A DNA stretch of 64,000 nucleotides from Amoebophrya sp. A120 (taxonomy: Eukaryota > Sar > Dinophyceae > Syndiniales > Amoebophryaceae), in the NCBI GenBank assembly GCA_905178155.1, contig CAJINV010000020.1, forward strand, positions 930,001 through 994,000. Reading direction: 5' to 3'. The position numbers were made by a program, and so were the translations under genes. Below are positions 33,401 to 42,172 of this stretch, piece by piece. Every line of letters starts with the position of its first letter. The first letter of the stretch is position 1. Below the pieces are notes generated by a model that was given only the letters and a program-made list of their open reading frames with translations, was not told where the DNA came from and did not search any database.

Positions 33401-35741
33401 GCATGGAAGCTCTGGCATCACAGGTTTCGAGAAGCTTCCGCAATGCCGAATCCGCATGACAGGTCCCTGATTTTGGTGACAGAAAGTGGGCAGCTCTTGC
33501 TGCCTATGCATGAGAGATCTTTCTGTGTTGTGAAATGCGCATCACAAGTTTGTATCCAGACCCAGACATATTTGCAATTCATAGCTTTTCTGGATCTTCC
33601 TGTGCAGGAAGGAGTGGTGCAAGATCGCCCGCAGACCCGTCTGAAACAGATCGCGCACCAGCTGGTGCATCCGCTTCGAGGTTATGCAATACAAATTTCC
33701 CGTTCATCCCGTACGTCGTGTACAAGATGCATGACAAATTTCACCAGATTTTGGACTAAACCCACACTTGTCATGCTATACTAGGATCGGAGCCACGTTT
33801 TGTATATGCAGAGACTTCCGCCTTTGTACGTGATCATGCACGGGAAATTTACTGTGGATAGAGGTCAGCAACGGACCGACGGCCAGCACCGCGGCCTTGA
33901 GCACCTCGCGCCGGTCCACCAGGTCCAGGACGGCGAGAAGGCTGGGTATGTACCAGGTCATGAAGCCCCCCAGCCCAATGCCCTCCCCCAAGGGTTTGGC
34001 TAACTTCTGGAGAAACTGTTTGCGTTCTCTCTCGCCTTCTTCGGCCAAGCCGCCTGGGACCGGCGTGCGCCCTGGAACCATGCTCTCGGGAAGGAAAAGG
34101 GGAAAGGCGCGCTGAAGGTCGGCCAAATACCCGGCCACCCGCATCACATCCTGCTGTCGCGGGTTCAGGTTCACGTTGCGCTCAGCCTGCGTCTCAAACA
34201 TCCGGCGGTCAAATCCGGGGCCGAACACATTGCCGAAATGGCCAACCATGTCGGACGCCAGCGCGAAATAGTTCTCCAGCGTCCCCTTCACGACGGGGCG
34301 CCACCGCGCCCAGACCAGCGTCTTCCAGTCTTTGTCGACCGCCGGTACAAACTGGCGAAACTGGTCCAGCAAGGCCGGCGGGAGTTCTGCCCAAAAAGCT
34401 GCGTCGGCCAACGTCCGCTGGTCGAGAAACCACTTGTAGAGGCTCGACGGGGACTGAAACTCGTTGTAATAGGGCGTGCCCCCGGGCACCACCGGGCCGC
34501 GCCCGGCCAGGCGGTCCACGACAAACTCCCGGTCCAGCAGCTTCGGAGCCAGGGCGCGGTACGCCCTCTGCACCTTCTGGAAGGTCGCCCGGATGTGCGC
34601 GTGCCAGGTCAGGTCACCGCTATCCACCTGAAGAAAACGTCCACGCGCCCCCATAGTCAAGTTGGTGTTCATCTGCAAGACAATTCCAGAGGTAGTTTCG
34701 GGAGTGAGGCATGACACGTTTTGTTTCTCTGCATTTTTGTGAAGACGCGGGTTAGCAAGATGAACACCCGAACAATCACAAAGCCATCTTCCTGGTATAT
34801 TCCTGTTTTGTTTACATCAGCATCACAAAATCCAGTAGTACACGATTGAAAATCATGCCTCTCATCAGCATGGGGATCATGGATCATGCGCATCACAGAA
34901 GTGTTTCTGTGCTTGCATATCAGCATGACAAGAACTCTAGTGTCGTGGATGTTTTTGCTCAGGATAACTGCCCTTGGGTTGGAACGCGTTGCCAACCTGT
35001 CTCTGCGCGTCGGTGATCAGCTGCAGCCAACCTTTGTTGATATGGGAGTGTCAGGATTGAAATCGTCAAAGTTGAAATAATTTGTGATGCATAAAACGGA
35101 TGCCAATTGTAACCCAGCTTCCAAGTGGCGCATGACAAATTTGGGTAGAACCGAAATCCAGTTTGTCGTGCTGTTTGGGTAAGGAAGACGCCTTTTGTCA
35201 TGCTACTTTAGCAGCTCAGTTTCTACACCTCAACAGGCTTACAATCTGCCTCATTTGCCTACTCTGCAAGACAGGCACTTTATGGGCTGCATTTTATGCA
35301 TGACAAATCATTTCAAGTTTGACGATTTCGATCCTGAAGCTTCCATAGTTGATCGGGTGCTCGTCGTCTTCGTTGTCCGCGAAGGTGTATCCAGTGCAAA
35401 AGTATCGCACTATTCTAATTGTAATTGCAGTCATGCATTACAAATCTCCTGCCCAAGGTAAAACAGCATGACAAATTCCATTTTTCATACTGAGCAAATT
35501 TGTCATGCGATTCATACTAGTACAAGTACGATACTGTTGCATTGCATAAGGTGTCCAGATCCGCAATTTTGTCCAGGTAAAATTTGTGCATCTTTTTAAA
35601 CGTGGCATCATACACGTCCACGCGGGAGCGGAGGTCCGAGCCCTGACAAATGAAAGCCGCCACATTACCGTCATCATCCCGCACCGCCGTGTAGCGACGG
35701 CTATCCGGCTGCTCCACAATCGCGGCCATATCTGTAGACAT
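24423..35741 (-). CDS. Giant ABC1/ADCK (UbiB-like) atypical kinase gene, about 1,900 aa, 22 exons
   Basis: ABC1/ADCK proteins are atypical kinases of mitochondria and plastids linked to ubiquinone and lipid metabolism. The ATG at 35741 gives MSTDMAAIVEQPDS. Exons join in frame after removing 21 introners. The kinase domain is C-terminal: LVYEDRHRYFAKI (ATP-site lysine region); FGRIEAELDISKEVE/NLQKAN (the ABC1 helix equivalent to the family's E-D-F..EA.N); RPAILTEFAEGM (hinge); then across an intron SYH/ALFAPSHTFFHGDPHPGNI (catalytic HGDPHPGN) and LTFIDFGFAF (metal-binding DFG). About 1,100 N-terminal residues are unassigned, helical and partly Ala/Ser-rich. The tail is low complexity, with a stop at 24423. 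No clear targeting peptide. That one transcript spans all exons is inferred from continuous frames and the absence of internal stops. Confidence 0.78.
24886..25132. mobile_element. Introner, family B
   Basis: TATCAAGTGC/ATTTTGTA ends and GCATG on both sides. Separates the exon ending ATGVVFRH from MHRLPEMLAL. Confidence 0.87.
25253..25422. mobile_element. Introner, family D, weak duplication
   Basis: TATGCATTGCAAAAGTATCG at the left; a shortened right end CACTTTTGCATC. Flanks CGTGG and CGGTA match poorly. Joins NLPEYR to TTDDPLILALA. Confidence 0.7.
25653..25914. mobile_element. Introner, family B
   Basis: TATCAAATGC/GCATTTGATA ends and TGGTA on both sides. Removal joins LFRLWSYH to ALFAPSHTFFHGDP just upstream of the kinase catalytic loop. 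Confidence 0.92.
26099..26259. mobile_element. Introner, family D
   Basis: TATGCACTGC/TGCACTGGATA ends and CTTTT on both sides. Joins DLPEEKYP to KKRRPAILTEF. Confidence 0.87.
26471..26874. mobile_element. Introner, family D, enlarged by internal insert
   Basis: TATGCACTGC/TGCAATGCATA ends; flanks TCTCT and TCTCC. At 404 bp it is over twice the usual family D length. About 215 bp between 26545 and 26760 is unlike other copies and starts and ends with an imperfect inverted GGGTAACCCATC/GATTGGGTCACC. Confidence 0.82.
27231..27441. mobile_element. Introner, family H
   Basis: TATCACGAGAAAAAAGTG/inverse ends and TCAAC on both sides. Joins the exon ending FQRVKDEWL to LRALRGEEGS. Confidence 0.9.
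27774..28052. mobile_element. Introner, family G
   Basis: TATCCTGAGTAAAATCGTAC/inverse ends; flanks AGTGC and AATGC. Lies between SYSEHEHL and LVYEDRHRYFAKI. Confidence 0.86.
28353..28621. mobile_element. Introner, family B
   Basis: TATGAAATGC/GCATTTGATA ends and CAAGT on both sides. Joins WLVTVRKNL to NGQDTSDFIWKD. Confidence 0.9.
28726..29051. mobile_element. Introner, family A
   Basis: TATGGAAGCGTCAGGATCGA/inverse ends; flanks GTAAG and GGAAG. Joins HFSYYHWTS to YKGHCRPGKYDS. Confidence 0.87.
29131..29444. mobile_element. Introner, family F
   Basis: TATCAAAAGG/CCTTTTGATA ends and TCGGC on both sides. Joins FRQNLDAP to MTWWQVWEQL. Confidence 0.9.
29510..29807. mobile_element. Introner, family F
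   Basis: TATTGTGAGG/inverse-like right end TTCTTGATA and CCTTG on both sides. Joins NVQIFADK to the exon beginning YKAKNPDTRAL. Confidence 0.87.
29909..30169. mobile_element. Introner, family B
   Basis: TATCAAATGC/GCATTTGATA ends and AGGCC on both sides. Joins LKMDLILA to YLQQPPHSRTLG. Confidence 0.9.
30217..30469. mobile_element. Introner, family B
   Basis: TATCAAGTGT/TATTTGATA ends and CAAAG on both sides. The exon to its left (30170-30216) is only about 47 nt and reads FDRGTEKLKMDLILA. Confidence 0.9.
30883..31147. mobile_element. Introner, family B
   Basis: TATGAACTGA/CACAGAATA ends; flanks TGAAA and TCAAA. Separates VTNLFVSQLFTPI from KLLDHVATQAMAG. Confidence 0.84.
31256..31561. mobile_element. 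Introner, family A
   Basis: TATGGGAGTG/CACTTTCATA ends; flanks CACGT and CGCGT. Joins NEDETDAD to VDEQNHPDAPP. Confidence 0.86.
32716..32920. mobile_element. Degenerate introner, family C-like
   Basis: The right end TTTCTGTGGATA is typical of family C; the left end TATGCATACAAAAACACGG is diverged. Flanks GAGAT and GAGGG agree at three of five bases. Joins GVLRAL to the exon beginning NLLSLYTKVNGP. Confidence 0.68.
33337..33583. mobile_element. Introner, family B
   Basis: TATCAAATGC/GCAATTCATA ends and GCTTT on both sides. Joins LHRKIQKS to GDLTGVDTRGY. Confidence 0.9.
33683..33860. mobile_element. Introner, family I
   Basis: TATGCAATACAAATTTCCCG/inverse ending TGTGGATA, and GAGGT on both sides. 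Joins AVGPLLTS to KRMHQLVRDL. Confidence 0.88.
34621..34965. mobile_element. Introner, family G
   Basis: TATCCACCTGAAGAAAACGT/GCTCAGGATA ends; flanks ACCGC and ACTGC. Joins NAFQPKGS to DLTWHAHIRAT. Confidence 0.84.
35041..35347. mobile_element. Introner, family A
   Basis: TATGGGAGTG/AGCTTCCATA ends and GTTGA on both sides. Joins NEDDEHPIN to KGWLQLITDAQ. Confidence 0.9.
35388..35548. mobile_element. Introner, family D
   Basis: TATCCAGTGC/TTGCATTGCATA ends and AGGTG on both sides. Joins IADLDT to FADNEDDEH. Confidence 0.9.
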
Positions 35742-35866
35742 CGGGAATGTAGGTCATGATGTGTTGAATACGTGAAAATATTTTGGTTTTCATTCTATTG
35801 ATTGCAGGAGCGCATGAAGAGAGATAGAGATGAGAGTCCTCGCCGTAACAGTAAACTATGTATACA

Positions 35867-38402
35867 TCAATCCTTTATTTCCGAAGTAGAGCAAAATAAA
35901 CATGCGCAGCAAGAATCTTCATTCTCCGTTGTACCTTCAGGCAGGCTTCCCGAAAGTTCTGGCACCCGACTTTGCTCTGCATCCAGCAGCGGGTCGAGCA
36001 GGGGGCGCAGTATGGCGCTCTCAAACGTTACACTCTCAACTGTTACATGAATTTGTGACGCAAAAGCCGCAACAGTCAAAGGCGCAAGCTTGCTGCGTTT
36101 GCATCACAGGTTTGGCACGGATTTCGATGCTGTTTAGATATTCGGAAATTTGTCATGCGAAGCAGCTTGGTCATCTACCGGTGCTCAGGGTAGTTTTGCA
36201 TGACAAATTCATGTAACAGTTCAGAATGTAACGTTGGAGCACGCCATACGCAGCCTCGCCAGGGTGCGCGCCAGAAACACCTGCAGCTCGGGATTCTTAT
36301 TTTCCACGCCGATACTGGTGACGTAGGACCCCTGCGCGTAGGGGGACGGAGCTGGTGCTGGTGCTGCTGACGCGGCCTCCCCCGAAGCAGCTGCGATGTG
36401 TGCTGGTGTAGAAGTTACTCCGGCAGCTACCCGGGTAGGCGGCGCAAACGAGAACGACCCCTGCGCGGAGCTGGAAGAGCTGGCAGCTCCAGATAATGCA
36501 GAAGACGAAGAGGCTGATAAACTGGCAGGATATCAAAACGAAAAACGTGGTTGATCTTTGATCCCCCCGCCTCCTCATGCAGCTCGGTCTCGGAATATAC
36601 GAATTAGAAAATTTTAGCAGGTGGTGGGGGACGAGATAGATGCAAATATTTATCACTTTGATATACCACGACCTGTATCAACTGCAAAAATATGTCTGGG
36701 TCTGGAAACTTGTAATGCTGCGTTGGGAATAGTGGATGCTCTGTGATGCACAGGCAAGCATGAGAAATATCTGCGCTTCTTTGTGTTGCGTCTTTCGCAT
36801 GACAAACTGCGTTTTTGCATGACAGGCAAAAGGGTCTCTTCTTGGACACGCATCACAAACTTTTTGGTCATGCCAGACAAGCATGACAATTCTCGCAATC
36901 TTCCAGACCCAGACATTCTTGCATTTGATAACCTGCTTCAGTACCACGCCGACCACGCAGGAGACGCGACCCAGAAGCGGGCAGACTTGAAGATTCCGCT
37001 GGCGCCGTTCTTCCTCCAGTCGAAGTGGTCGCAGGCCGCCCGTTCACGGTAACGGGCTGGCTCTTGAGGACGTGCAGCATCGTCTGCACCCCCTTCAAAA
37101 ATTTATAGTGTCCAACTGGAAGCCCGGCGATCAACCATAAAGTTGAGCGACCTATCCGGTGTAAAAACGTCCCCAGCACCCCATAGTCAAGATGGGGATT
37201 TTGCAACACAAACCTAGGAGTCTCGGGAGTCGCGCATGACAAGTTGCACTCCGTAGTGTAGTGCAGGTTAGCAAGTGCAGCCGCATCACAGACCCATCTG
37301 CTCATCCTGTTCTCAGCACCACAAATTCCAAAACACGATTGGAAATGTCTACCATGGGTATGCGCATCATAAATGTCTTTGTCATTGCAAATCTGCATGA
37401 CAACTCTGGAGTGGGGACGTTTTTCCTCAGGATACGACCGCGACTGTACTCATCTATCGTACGAAAAAAGTGTTTCACTGTAAGGATTTTGCAAGTTCTG
37501 CATCACAAGTTTGCTCTACATCACAGAGAAAATTTGCCATGCTAGATTCCTAAGGGAAAAGACAGCTAAAAATCCATTGTCTTGCATGTGTAGCAAGACA
37601 AACACTTCTCAGATACAGTTTCTGCATTACAAGTTCACAGTGAAACAGTTTTTTCTTGTGATATCATCCGCGTCGAGCGCATACACCTTGCTTTCCGGGG
37701 ACAAACGCGGTGGCTGGGACTTATGAAATACAAACATGTCTGGGTCTGGAACAGTGGAACTTGTGATGCGTGTCTTGCATTTCTGTAAAATCTGTGTTGC
37801 ACGAGGAGCAAAGGAGAAGCTTCCTTTGTCATGCAAAAACGCAATTTGTGCTGCGTGCTAGGCATAAGCAGGCGCCTCAAAAACTTGTCATGCTTGGCTG
37901 CGAAGATTGCAAGCGCTTCAATCATGCTCAATTCAGCATCACAGGCTTCCAGACCCAGACATAGTTGCAATGCATAGGACTTCAGCTGGGACAGAAAGCG
38001 GGCGTAAATTTCACGCGGCATGGAGGTGGCAAATACGGCAGGTATGCATTGCAAAAGTTGTATTGCACTGGTACTATCTGTATCTAATCGCACTATAATT
38101 GCATGACAAATCCTAATCCTGCTCCCTACTTGAATCTGCGTGACAAGTTGCATTTTTCTTCTTGCAATAAAAATTTGTCATGCGACTCCTACTATACTAA
38201 AACCAAATACGATAAATTACTTTTGCAATGCATAGCAAGCGACCAGACGCGAAACCGGAAGTGGAATTCTCTGGCGACGGGCTCCGGCCATTTCCGGGTG
38301 TGGACCTGTTTTGTTAAATGGAAGGAGCAGGCACGATAACGAAGCCGAAGGCGCAGCTGGGCAGCACGAGTTTAATGTTCTCATATTTATCATCAGAACC
38401 AC
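35867..38402 (-). CDS. Multi-exon protein of unknown function, start unresolved
   Basis: Family not recognised. Exons: 38235 to about 38402, 37977-38042, 37664-37721, 37445-37464 (20 nt), 36931-37153, 36664-36675 (12 nt), 36249-36530 and 35867-36010. In-frame joins give ATSMPREIYARFL, LSPESKVYALDADEYSRG, RSTLWLIAGLPVGHYKFLKG, a Ser/Ala/Pro-rich linker, then VENKNPELQVFLARTLARLR/PLLDPLLDAEQS and a Cys-rich tail CCACLFCSTSEIKD. The 5' end is a puzzle. The frame that splices correctly to the next exon reads HTRKWPEPVAREFHFRFRV but has no ATG, while the ATG near 38390 opens a different frame. A short upstream exon or a sequence error is possible. Lies head-to-tail 126 bp upstream of the kinase gene. 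Confidence 0.6.
36011..36248. mobile_element. Introner, family E
   Basis: TATGGCGCTCTCAAACGTTA/inverse ending CGCCATA; CGCAG on both sides. Joins LARTLARLR to PLLDPLLDAEQ. Confidence 0.9.
36531..36663. mobile_element. Degenerate introner, family F-like
   Basis: TATCAAAACG/CACTTTGATA ends only; flanks CAGGA and TACCA no longer match. Removing 138 nt keeps frame (TEAGRGT/SLSASSSS). Confidence 0.68.
36676..36930. mobile_element. Introner, family B
   Basis: TATCAACTGC/GCATTTGATA ends and ACCTG on both sides. In the gene's orientation the duplicate is CAGGT, the only one I found that would also allow a GT-AG reading of the junction. Confidence 0.9.
37154..37444. mobile_element. Introner, family G
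   Basis: TATCCGGTGTAAAAACGTCC/inverse ending CAGGATA; CGACC on both sides. Joins YSRGR to STLWLIAGLP. Confidence 0.9.
37465..37663. mobile_element. Introner, family H
   Basis: TATCGTACGAAAAAAGTG/inverse ending TGTGATA; TCATC on both sides. Only 20 nt of exon separates it from the next introner. Confidence 0.89.
37722..37976. mobile_element. Introner, family B
   Basis: TATGAAATAC/TTGCAATGCATA ends and GGACT on both sides. Joins FLSQLKS to QPPRLSPESK. Confidence 0.89.
38043..38234. mobile_element. Introner, family D
   Basis: TATGCATTGC/GCAATGCATA ends; flanks GCAGG and GCAAG. Joins FRVWSLA to VFATSMPREI. Confidence 0.85.
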
Positions 38403-38580
38403 AACAGAAAGAGAACAAACTGGTGAAGGAGGTTTGTGATGCAGTGGAGGTCTACTTCAGACGAGTCACGCGACGTTCTTGACGACGTTGCCTTGCCTGT
38501 AAAAAGTAGTCGTACTTCTAGAAAAAAAAAAGTAAAACAGTAGATCGATGATCAAAAGCTGCAGCGACTAACTAGCCTTC

Positions 38581-40365
38581 CTACAACTTCTGCTGTTTCA
38601 ATACCGCGATGGCTTCCCAAAACGAGCCCATGAGGTTCTGCACACCGGCGTAGTAGGCTCCCACTTCGTCATCTAAACCGCGTTCCCGGGCCATTACGTC
38701 GCCCATGGAGAAGTCGGGAGACTCGTGGTGGCGACGAACAGCGTCCTTGCAGCTTTCGACGGAATCCCCGAGTTCCTGCTGAAAGCGGTTGTGCCACACC
38801 ATATGCATCTGGGACATGCGGTGGTCCAACAGCGACGCGCGCTGCTCCGGCGCTTGCCGGTTGCGTTCATCACTCACCTCGCGGACCAGGGCCGGCGTGT
38901 ATGGGAGTGTCAGGATTGAAATCGTCAAAGTTGAGATAGTTTGTCATGCATAAAATGGACGATGCCAGAACCCAGTTTCCAAGTAGCGCGTGACAAATCT
39001 TGGCGGTCCCTAAATCTAGTTTGTCATGCTGTTCAGGCAAAGAAGACTGATTTTCTCATGCTACTTTAGCAGCTCGAGCTTTAACCCCAAAGAGGCTCAC
39101 AATCGGCCTCACTTGCCTGCTCTGCAACGCCCGTGCCTCGTCGCGTCACGCATTTTATGCTTATGCATGACAAATTATTTCAACTTTGACAATTTCAATC
39201 CTAACAGATCCATAGCGTGGCTCCAGGTTGTGGCTCTTCGGCAGTCCCGGTCGTGTGCGGCCGGGAGCTATCCTGTGCAAAAGTATCGTACTCGTAGTAA
39301 AAACTGCAATCATGCATTACAAATTTTTATCTCAAGGCAAATCCGCATGACAAATTTTATTTTTCATGCTGAGGGAATTTGTCATGCATTTCTACGAGTA
39401 CGATACTTTTGCAATGCATAGGAGCTGCGGCTGCGAGACCGGGGCCGGGAAGTAGTGGAGCGCTCGTCTCCACCACCTGCGCGCGCGGCGGGCCGAGTTA
39501 CCTGGAAATCGAAAGAGCCTTGTGCACGAACCTGCGCCCAACCATTCGGCAGGGGATCGAAAGTAGCGCGAAAAGGGGCCGCACCGGAACTACGGGCTCC
39601 ATGATTCGCGGACACGCTCGCGTCCAGATAGGGCTCGTCAGCGGAACTACGAGCTCCATGATTCGCGGACACGCTCGCGTCCAGATAGGGCTCGTCAGCG
39701 GAATATCCAGGAAAAAACACCCATCCCCATCCAATTTGTCATGCAAAACGTGCATAAATTCCACTATTTTTCATGCAAAAAATGGATGGGGATGGGTGTT
39801 TTTTCCTGGATACGGAACCGGAAGTGGTGGTCACTACACCAGATTGAGATTCTTGAGCGGCGCCGGAGGCCGAGGCACCTCGCTGTTCGTGTTCCTGAGC
39901 CTGAGCCTGGTGCGGCGTACTAGAAAATGTCCCCCCGCGGCGGTTACTGCGGGAGCGAGAACGTCCCGCCGCGCGAGGCTGTTGATGATCCTCAACCGCT
40001 CCACCTCGTCCCGCAGATGAGGTATCTCCCGTCGTGCCTCCTTGCAGCTCCGACGCCAGCGCAAAAGTCGTGGGGTAGTAGTACCACGATAGCTCGTTCT
40101 TGTGCTCCTTGAATGGAATCAGGTTCAAAAATCCACCGCAAGACACGGCCCCCGCTCCGGCCACCAGTGCCGCGAATTTTTTCATCACCCGGGGATTGGA
40201 GCGTCTGGCTTCTGTCTCCTTCTTCTTCATCTTCACACCGGCACAAGCGGGGGAGCGAATAATACGCTCGGTTCCCCGGCTGCTCCCTTCTTTATCTTTG
40301 TGTTTGTCCTCGACATGGTTCCCCAAAAAAATGGGCAGGTCGAAGGTTTTGATCTTTTCAAGCAT
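38581..40365 (-). CDS. Unknown protein, about 397 aa, with N-terminal membrane segment and tandem repeat
   Basis: The ATG at 40365 gives MLEKIKTFDLPIFLG. A Lys/Arg-rich stretch precedes a hydrophobic segment at about residues 63-82 (KFAALVAGAGAVSCGGFLN), then a Ser/Arg/Gln-rich linker. The second exon (39421-39703) begins with a 19-residue unit containing ADEPYLDASVSANHGARS, repeated twice and cut by an introner at the next unit border. The C-terminal exon looks helical (LREVSDERN-like, MSQMHMVWHNRFQQELGD) and ends AVLKQQKL at 38581. Exons: 39813-40365, 39421-39703, 39215-39268, 38581-38899. Family not recognised; a mitochondrial or membrane location is possible. Confidence 0.7.
38900..39214. 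mobile_element. Introner, family A
   Basis: TATGGGAGTG/AGATCCATA ends and GCGTG on both sides. Joins SHNLEPRY to TPALVREVSDE. Confidence 0.9.
39269..39420. mobile_element. Introner, family D
   Basis: TATCCTGTGCAAAAGTATCG/inverse ending GCATA; GGAGC on both sides. Confidence 0.91.
39586..39703. repeat. 57-bp coding tandem duplication
   Basis: Two copies of a 57-bp unit (CTCCATGATTCGCGGACACG core) with one mismatch, equal to 19 codons. The next unit begins GGAA and is interrupted by the family C introner at 39704. Confidence 0.92.
39704..39812. mobile_element. Introner, family C
   Basis: TATCCAGGAAAAAACACCCA/inverse ending CCTGGATA; CGGAA on both sides. Confidence 0.92.
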
Positions 40366-42172
40366 TTTTTTGCTTTTTGTGGATCAGCTGGTCGTGAGAA
40401 CCGTGTTGATCTTTCTCAACAGCTAGGTCGTAAAAATATCGACAGAATGGTCGCCGAAAGAGGAAAAACAAAAATTTTAATGGGCCCGTCGTGCAACGAG
40501 GAAGAATTTAAGAATTTGTATTTTTATTATTTTGGAAAATGTTTACTTCCTTGTTTCGGTAATGTATGTATGCAAAACACCGGCTCAATGTCGGGACGAC
40601 ACCGATCGGCGATAATGATAATGAATCGTAAAATGAAATTTTTGCAGTTCTAGATTTCTCCAAAACGGCTGCGACTATATTTGAGTTGAAGCTCCTGCAG
40701 AGTTTTCTGTTATCTCACAAAAAACCCTTCTTCGTCTGCTGCTAGGGTTTATTCAAAAATGAATGCTGATACTAGGCAAGTTGTGATAAGCTTTTCGAAG
40801 AATGATAGAAATGTAGATGCTGTATAATTTCTAACCTCATCTACACCGCAATTAGCCTGTTGGGAAGCAGGGGACTCGAAAATATAAATATAGTCCACGA
40901 CTTCTTTCACGATTTGCACCGTTCACGATTTGGTCTTGGTGATGAAGTACATGCAGTCACGAAAGTGCGAGTTCATCCGCGGTGCCAGTGACCACAACGA
41001 CAACAGCAGCAGCTGGTTGTCCCTTGCTGCGTGCGGCGACGACTCGTATGTTCTTGTTCTAGAAATTGAAGTAGCCACCTCCGCCAGCGAAAGGAGCTTT
41101 GTTTGTCGTCCAATAGAATACTTTGACAGATTCAGTACATGACTCAGTCAGACAGCAGACTGCGGCTAAACAATTTGTTACCGCCAAGAAATAACGCTGC
41201 AGGATCATACGTACTCTTTTTATCACGACTTCTGGCTCAGATCTTGAAGTTCAACAAATTCGTTCGACTTCGTGTACCACAACCATCAAAGTGGCTACTT
41301 TTTTCAAAGTAGCCACCTCCGCCAGACGAGGCACGACTGCGGGAAAGGTATGGATCTTTGATGTCGCTAACGAAATCAGAAAGGGACTTTCTCTCCCTGT
41401 TTCTCTCTCTACTTCTTGCAGAATCAGTGTAGTAAGCACGAGTGTTGATACACTGTCTTGATGTTCAAATTCAATCTATCATGGCTGCACTGCGGCCAGA
41501 GGGATCTTTGTCGTGTCTTTGCTACTTCCATCTATCTTGCGTGCTGATGTTCAACTACAACAGATTCGATATAGCCGTGCTGATCTTCAACTTCTTCGAC
41601 AGATTGGATATACTGCGCAACACGTCGCGTCACTTCATTGGATCTTGTTGACAAAGGACTGCAGTAGACAAGCCAAAGGCAAAGCCTCGCAGCTGGTAGC
41701 GAAAATGATTGGTCAGTTGTCAAAACATTCTTTCAGTGCGGTTCGTTGTAGCAGGTTGTCGTGGTCGTTGTTCTCAGCGCCAGCTCTGGTTATTCATTGT
41801 TCAAATTCAGACACTGACACATTCAAACACTCACCCAAATGTGAAGAGAGACAGATGCTGATAAGTCCACTGCGCTCATCATCATCATACGCTGCGGTGG
41901 GCCTTTTGCTTTTCTGAACTTCGCATTGCGAAATTCATGTGGGAGAGCGATAACTTTCACCACGGGCACCGCGGAAATCTTACTTACTTTGTACGGCACA
42001 ACAAGTCCCGCCGCGGCCCAAAAAAATGCTACTTGGTAGAAGAACAAATTAATACAACAACACGATGGAAGCCAGCTCACACAAGCACATCGATTATGTT
42101 CTGCTCAGATGTCGTGTCACAGTCTCGTCTTCATAGTCAAATTGAAATGAGGTCGTGATGAAGTCGCACTCG
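40366..42172. other. 1.8-kb intergenic stretch
   Basis: No gene supported on either strand. AGTAGCCACCTCCGCCAG occurs twice, near 41068 and 41302. No introner signatures. Confidence 0.45.

Noticed and set aside
38217-38402. ATG near 38390 as the certain start of the 35867-38402 gene
   Set aside because: That frame does not connect to the next exon when the introner is removed by the usual rule; the start is left open.
41068-41320. AGTAGCCACCTCCGCCAG pair as a possible element border
   Set aside because: Only 18 bp, no inverted ends or duplication around it; could be chance or a local duplication.
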